A stretch of 64,000 bases of DNA from Pedobacter roseus (GTDB lineage Bacteria > Bacteroidota > Bacteroidia > Sphingobacteriales > Sphingobacteriaceae), in contig NZ_CP060723.1 in assembly GCF_014395225.1 (NCBI RefSeq), forward strand, positions 2,542,001-2,606,000, given 5' to 3'. Below, in pieces: positions 61,739 to 64,000 of the stretch. A model generated the notes under the pieces. That model worked only from the letters and a program-made list of their open reading frames with translations, was not told where the DNA came from and did not search any database. The translations under genes were made by a program, and so were the position numbers. The number at the start of each line of letters is the position of its first letter. Within the stretch, counting starts at the first letter, position 1.

Positions 61739-62851
61739 TTAACGTAACGTTTTGGCTAAAAACCCCTCTAATTCATCACCACGCAAGTTTTTAGCTATAA
61801 TTTTTCCTGATGGATCAACCAGGTAAGAAGTTGGGATGGCTTGTACCTGGTATTTTTTAACCGTTTCGCCATTAAAATCTTTCAATTCTGAAACGTGCGT
61901 CCAGGTTAATCCGTCAGCCTTTACCGCCCCTAACCATGCTGCTTTGTCGGTATCTAAAGAAATACCAATGATATCGAAGTTTTTGCTTTTGTATTTATTG
62001 TAAACTTTAACTACGTTCGGGTTCTCCTGACGGCATGGCTGGCACCATGAAGCCCAAAAATCGATCAGCACATATTTTCCTTTATAATCTGATAAACTTA
62101 CCGGTTTATTATCTGCGGTATTAATGGTAAATGCAGGCGCAACCTGACCTACCTGAACAGCCTTTAATAAAGCCATCTGCTTTACAAAAGCATCAACTGT
62201 AGCATTACCTTTAATTTCTTCTTTAACTTCATCAGCAAATTGAACCAGTTCGGCTTCAAATTCCTGCGGACTTAAAGTATTCATCGCATAAAAACTGGCA
62301 AGTGTTCCTTTATTATCTTTAGCAAATTTAATGATCTGGGTATTTAACTGATTGATATAAGATTCGTATTGTGGTTTCATCGATTCTAACACAGCCGCTC
62401 TATTTTGTGGTTGAGTGGCTACTTTTGCTTCAAAATCTGCCTGCAATTTTTCTACCTGTTTTGCAAAATTGTTTCTGATGGCATTCAGCTCTGATAGTTT
62501 TTCAACTTCGTTTGCACCAGAAATTTTGTAAGCCATCGTTTTATCCGCTATATCAGCTTCAAGTTTAATATCATCACCATTTTTTGCAATCAGCATAAAT
62601 TCATGGTTACCTAATGATACCCTGAAAAAATCAACCGATGGGGTTTTACGTATAAACTTAAATTCTCCCTTCTCAGATAAATTGGTCGAATCAATTGCAA
62701 CCATATTGCTGTTTTGCATGCCATATAAAAACACTTTCTTTTCCGTTCCGGGATTTTTGAAAGTTCCATCAATGGTAAAGCTGTCTTTTGGTTTACATGC
62801 AGTGAAGGCAATCGCGATCAGCATGATCAGGCTCAATTGTTTTAGTCTCAT
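61739..62851 (-). CDS. TlpA-type thioredoxin lipoprotein with DUF4369 domain
   Basis: A 370-residue lipoprotein (IAIAFTAC lipobox). The N-terminal DUF4369 domain (FTIDGTFKNPGTEKKVFLYG) precedes a helical region and a TlpA/ResA thioredoxin domain with WASWCQPCRQEN (CxxC) and the cis-Pro segment QAIPTSYLVDP. A membrane-anchored disulfide reductase of the cell envelope. Its ATG overlaps the gatB stop by TAATG. Confidence 0.92.
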   Translation of the reverse strand: MRLKQLSLIMLIAIAFTACKPKDSFTIDGTFKNPGTEKKVFLYGMQNSNMVAIDSTNLSEKGEFKFIRKTPSVDFFRVSLGNHEFMLIAKNGDDIKLEADIADKTMAYKISGANEVEKLSELNAIRNNFAKQVEKLQADFEAKVATQPQNRAAVLESMKPQYESYINQLNTQIIKFAKDNKGTLASFYAMNTLSPQEFEAELVQFADEVKEEIKGNATVDAFVKQMALLKAVQVGQVAPAFTINTADNKPVSLSDYKGKYVLIDFWASWCQPCRQENPNVVKVYNKYKSKNFDIIGISLDTDKAAWLGAVKADGLTWTHVSELKDFNGETVKKYQVQAIPTSYLVDPSGKIIAKNLRGDELEGFLAKTLR

Positions 62852-64000
62852 TATTTCAGTTTTTCAAGTATTAATTCATTTAATTTTTTTGCATCGGCTT
62901 TACCTTTGGCCAGTTTCATTACATCGCCAACAAACAACCCTAAAACGCCTTTTTTACCTTTCTTGTACGCTTCTACCTGCTGAGGATATTTATTTAACAC
63001 TTCATCAATAAAACCACTCAATTCATCTCCATTATCAGAAATAAGTAAGTTTAATGATAGTGCCAAATCGGTCACTTTTGCATTTTCTTCTAATTCAACA
63101 GCTGGTAATAATTGCTGAATGGCAATCTGTTGGGTGATTTTTTTATCATCAACCAGGTTAATTGCCTCAGCCAATTGCTCAGGTTTTACCTTAAACTCAG
63201 CAATGCTGATCCCTTTTTCATTTAAAACAGCCCTTATTGGACCGATTAACCAATTAATCAGGCTTTTTTTATTATTTACAACTGGCTTGGCTGCATTAAA
63301 ATAAACCAAAAGACCTAAATCCTCTGCAAATAATGCTGCATCTGCCTTGCTGATCCCAAATTCGGCAATCATTTGCTCCGAAATTTCGTTTGGCAAAGCG
63401 GGCATCAATGATTTAATCTCTCCCAACCATTCATCAGAAATATAAATCGGCTGTAAATCAGGATCAGAAAAATAACGGTAATCATTGGCTTCTTCTTTGG
63501 TACGCATTGGAGAAGTAGTGCCTTTATCAGCATCAAAATTCAAGGTACTCTGAATAATCCTTCCACCATTATTGATCACTTCTACCTGACGTCCAAATTC
63601 GAAATCCATAGCCCTACGTACGTTACGCATCGAGTTTAGGTTTTTTACTTCGCAGCGTGTTCCAAACTCAGTAGTGCCCTGCGGACGTATTGAAATATTG
63701 GCATCGCAACGCAAACTGCCCTCTTCCATGTTACCATCACTCACATTTAAATGCCTTACCAGTTTCCTGATTTCGCTCAGCAATACAGAAGCTTCTTCCG
63801 AGCTGCGAATATCAGGTTCTGTCACAATTTCGATTAAAGGCACGCCGGCACGGTTTAAATCAACCAGCGAATAGTTATCATCCTGATCGTGGATACTTTT
63901 TCCTGCATCCTCTTCTAAGTGGATCCGGTTAATACCGATCCTTTTTATAGAGCCATCAGCAAGCTGAAGTTCCAAAAAGCCATTTACACAGATAGGCTGA
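62851..64000 (-). CDS. gatB: Asp/Glu-tRNA(Asn/Gln) amidotransferase subunit B, 5' end outside window
   Basis: GatB of the GatCAB complex that converts Glu-tRNA(Gln) and Asp-tRNA(Asn). The frame runs off the right end of the window; visible sequence includes IHLEEDAGKSIHDQ, LVDLNRAGVPLIEIVTEPDI, SLRCDANISIRPQGT, CEVKNLNSMRNVRRAMDFE and DYRYFSDPDLQPIYI, ending in the C-terminal YqeY-like helical domain (GLFVGDVMKLAKGKADAKKL). About 383 residues are present; roughly 100 N-terminal residues are missing. Confidence 0.95.
   Translation of the reverse strand, partial: QPICVNGFLELQLADGSIKRIGINRIHLEEDAGKSIHDQDDNYSLVDLNRAGVPLIEIVTEPDIRSSEEASVLLSEIRKLVRHLNVSDGNMEEGSLRCDANISIRPQGTTEFGTRCEVKNLNSMRNVRRAMDFEFGRQVEVINNGGRIIQSTLNFDADKGTTSPMRTKEEANDYRYFSDPDLQPIYISDEWLGEIKSLMPALPNEISEQMIAEFGISKADAALFAEDLGLLVYFNAAKPVVNNKKSLINWLIGPIRAVLNEKGISIAEFKVKPEQLAEAINLVDDKKITQQIAIQQLLPAVELEENAKVTDLALSLNLLISDNGDELSGFIDEVLNKYPQQVEAYKKGKKGVLGLFVGDVMKLAKGKADAKKLNELILEKLK

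Overview
The window is AT-rich chromosomal DNA from a member of the Bacteroidota, most like Pedobacter or a relative in the Sphingobacteriaceae. The genus is inference. The phylum rests on TAnnTTTG-type promoter boxes, SusC/BtuB-like TonB receptors with surface lipoproteins under cobalamin riboswitches, TruC, kynureninase, DUF4369-TlpA and typical Bacteroidota intergenic repeats. No tRNA, rRNA or CRISPR array was seen.

Positions 1-5,750 look mobile. They hold a Tn552/Tn5053/Mu-type transposition module: a DDE transposase, an ATPase broken by a frameshift, a divergent XRE regulator, and a serine resolvase behind a palindromic res-like region. A long imperfect inverted repeat, an unknown small gene and an orphan HigA-type antitoxin follow. 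Both ends of the element are unresolved.

Positions 5,860-23,590 look like an anti-phage defence island. In order: a minus-strand operon of a TIR-TPR protein, a HEPN-like protein (RxxxxH motif) and a Cys-rich SHIxP protein; upstream on the same strand a wHTH-TM protein, a tiny membrane ORF and a PD-(D/E)xK nuclease with an AbiJ-like front; an unknown 328-residue protein; an ImmA/IrrE-like HExxH protein followed by two tiny coupled membrane ORFs; a two-gene CBASS (CD-NTase plus 4TM effector) with DUF3892 upstream; a candidate structured RNA behind a textbook promoter; a Panacea toxin-antitoxin pair; and a 1303-residue nuclease-STAND ATPase (Avs-like) with two unknown genes downstream. The TIR-TPR/HEPN/SHIxP operon is the best candidate for an undescribed system.

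From 23,900 to the end the window is ordinary core genome: endonuclease V, hemF, MFS and MATE transporters, truC, a kynureninase-bestrophin-deacetylase operon, 3-methyladenine glycosylase, fRMsr and others. Between 40.5 and 55.0 kb lies a vitamin B12 acquisition region. One riboswitch precedes btuB and a DUF6580 membrane protein. A second precedes a six-gene operon of another BtuB-like receptor, three beta-propeller (DUF5074/BtuG-like) lipoproteins and two paralogous surface lipoproteins. A BtuF-like operon nearby contains a frameshifted Sir2 gene. The right end carries a sigma-54 activator, a ClC channel, an RluA synthase, a PhoB-like regulator, a TlpA lipoprotein and the truncated gatB. Dispersed palindromic repeats occur between core genes.
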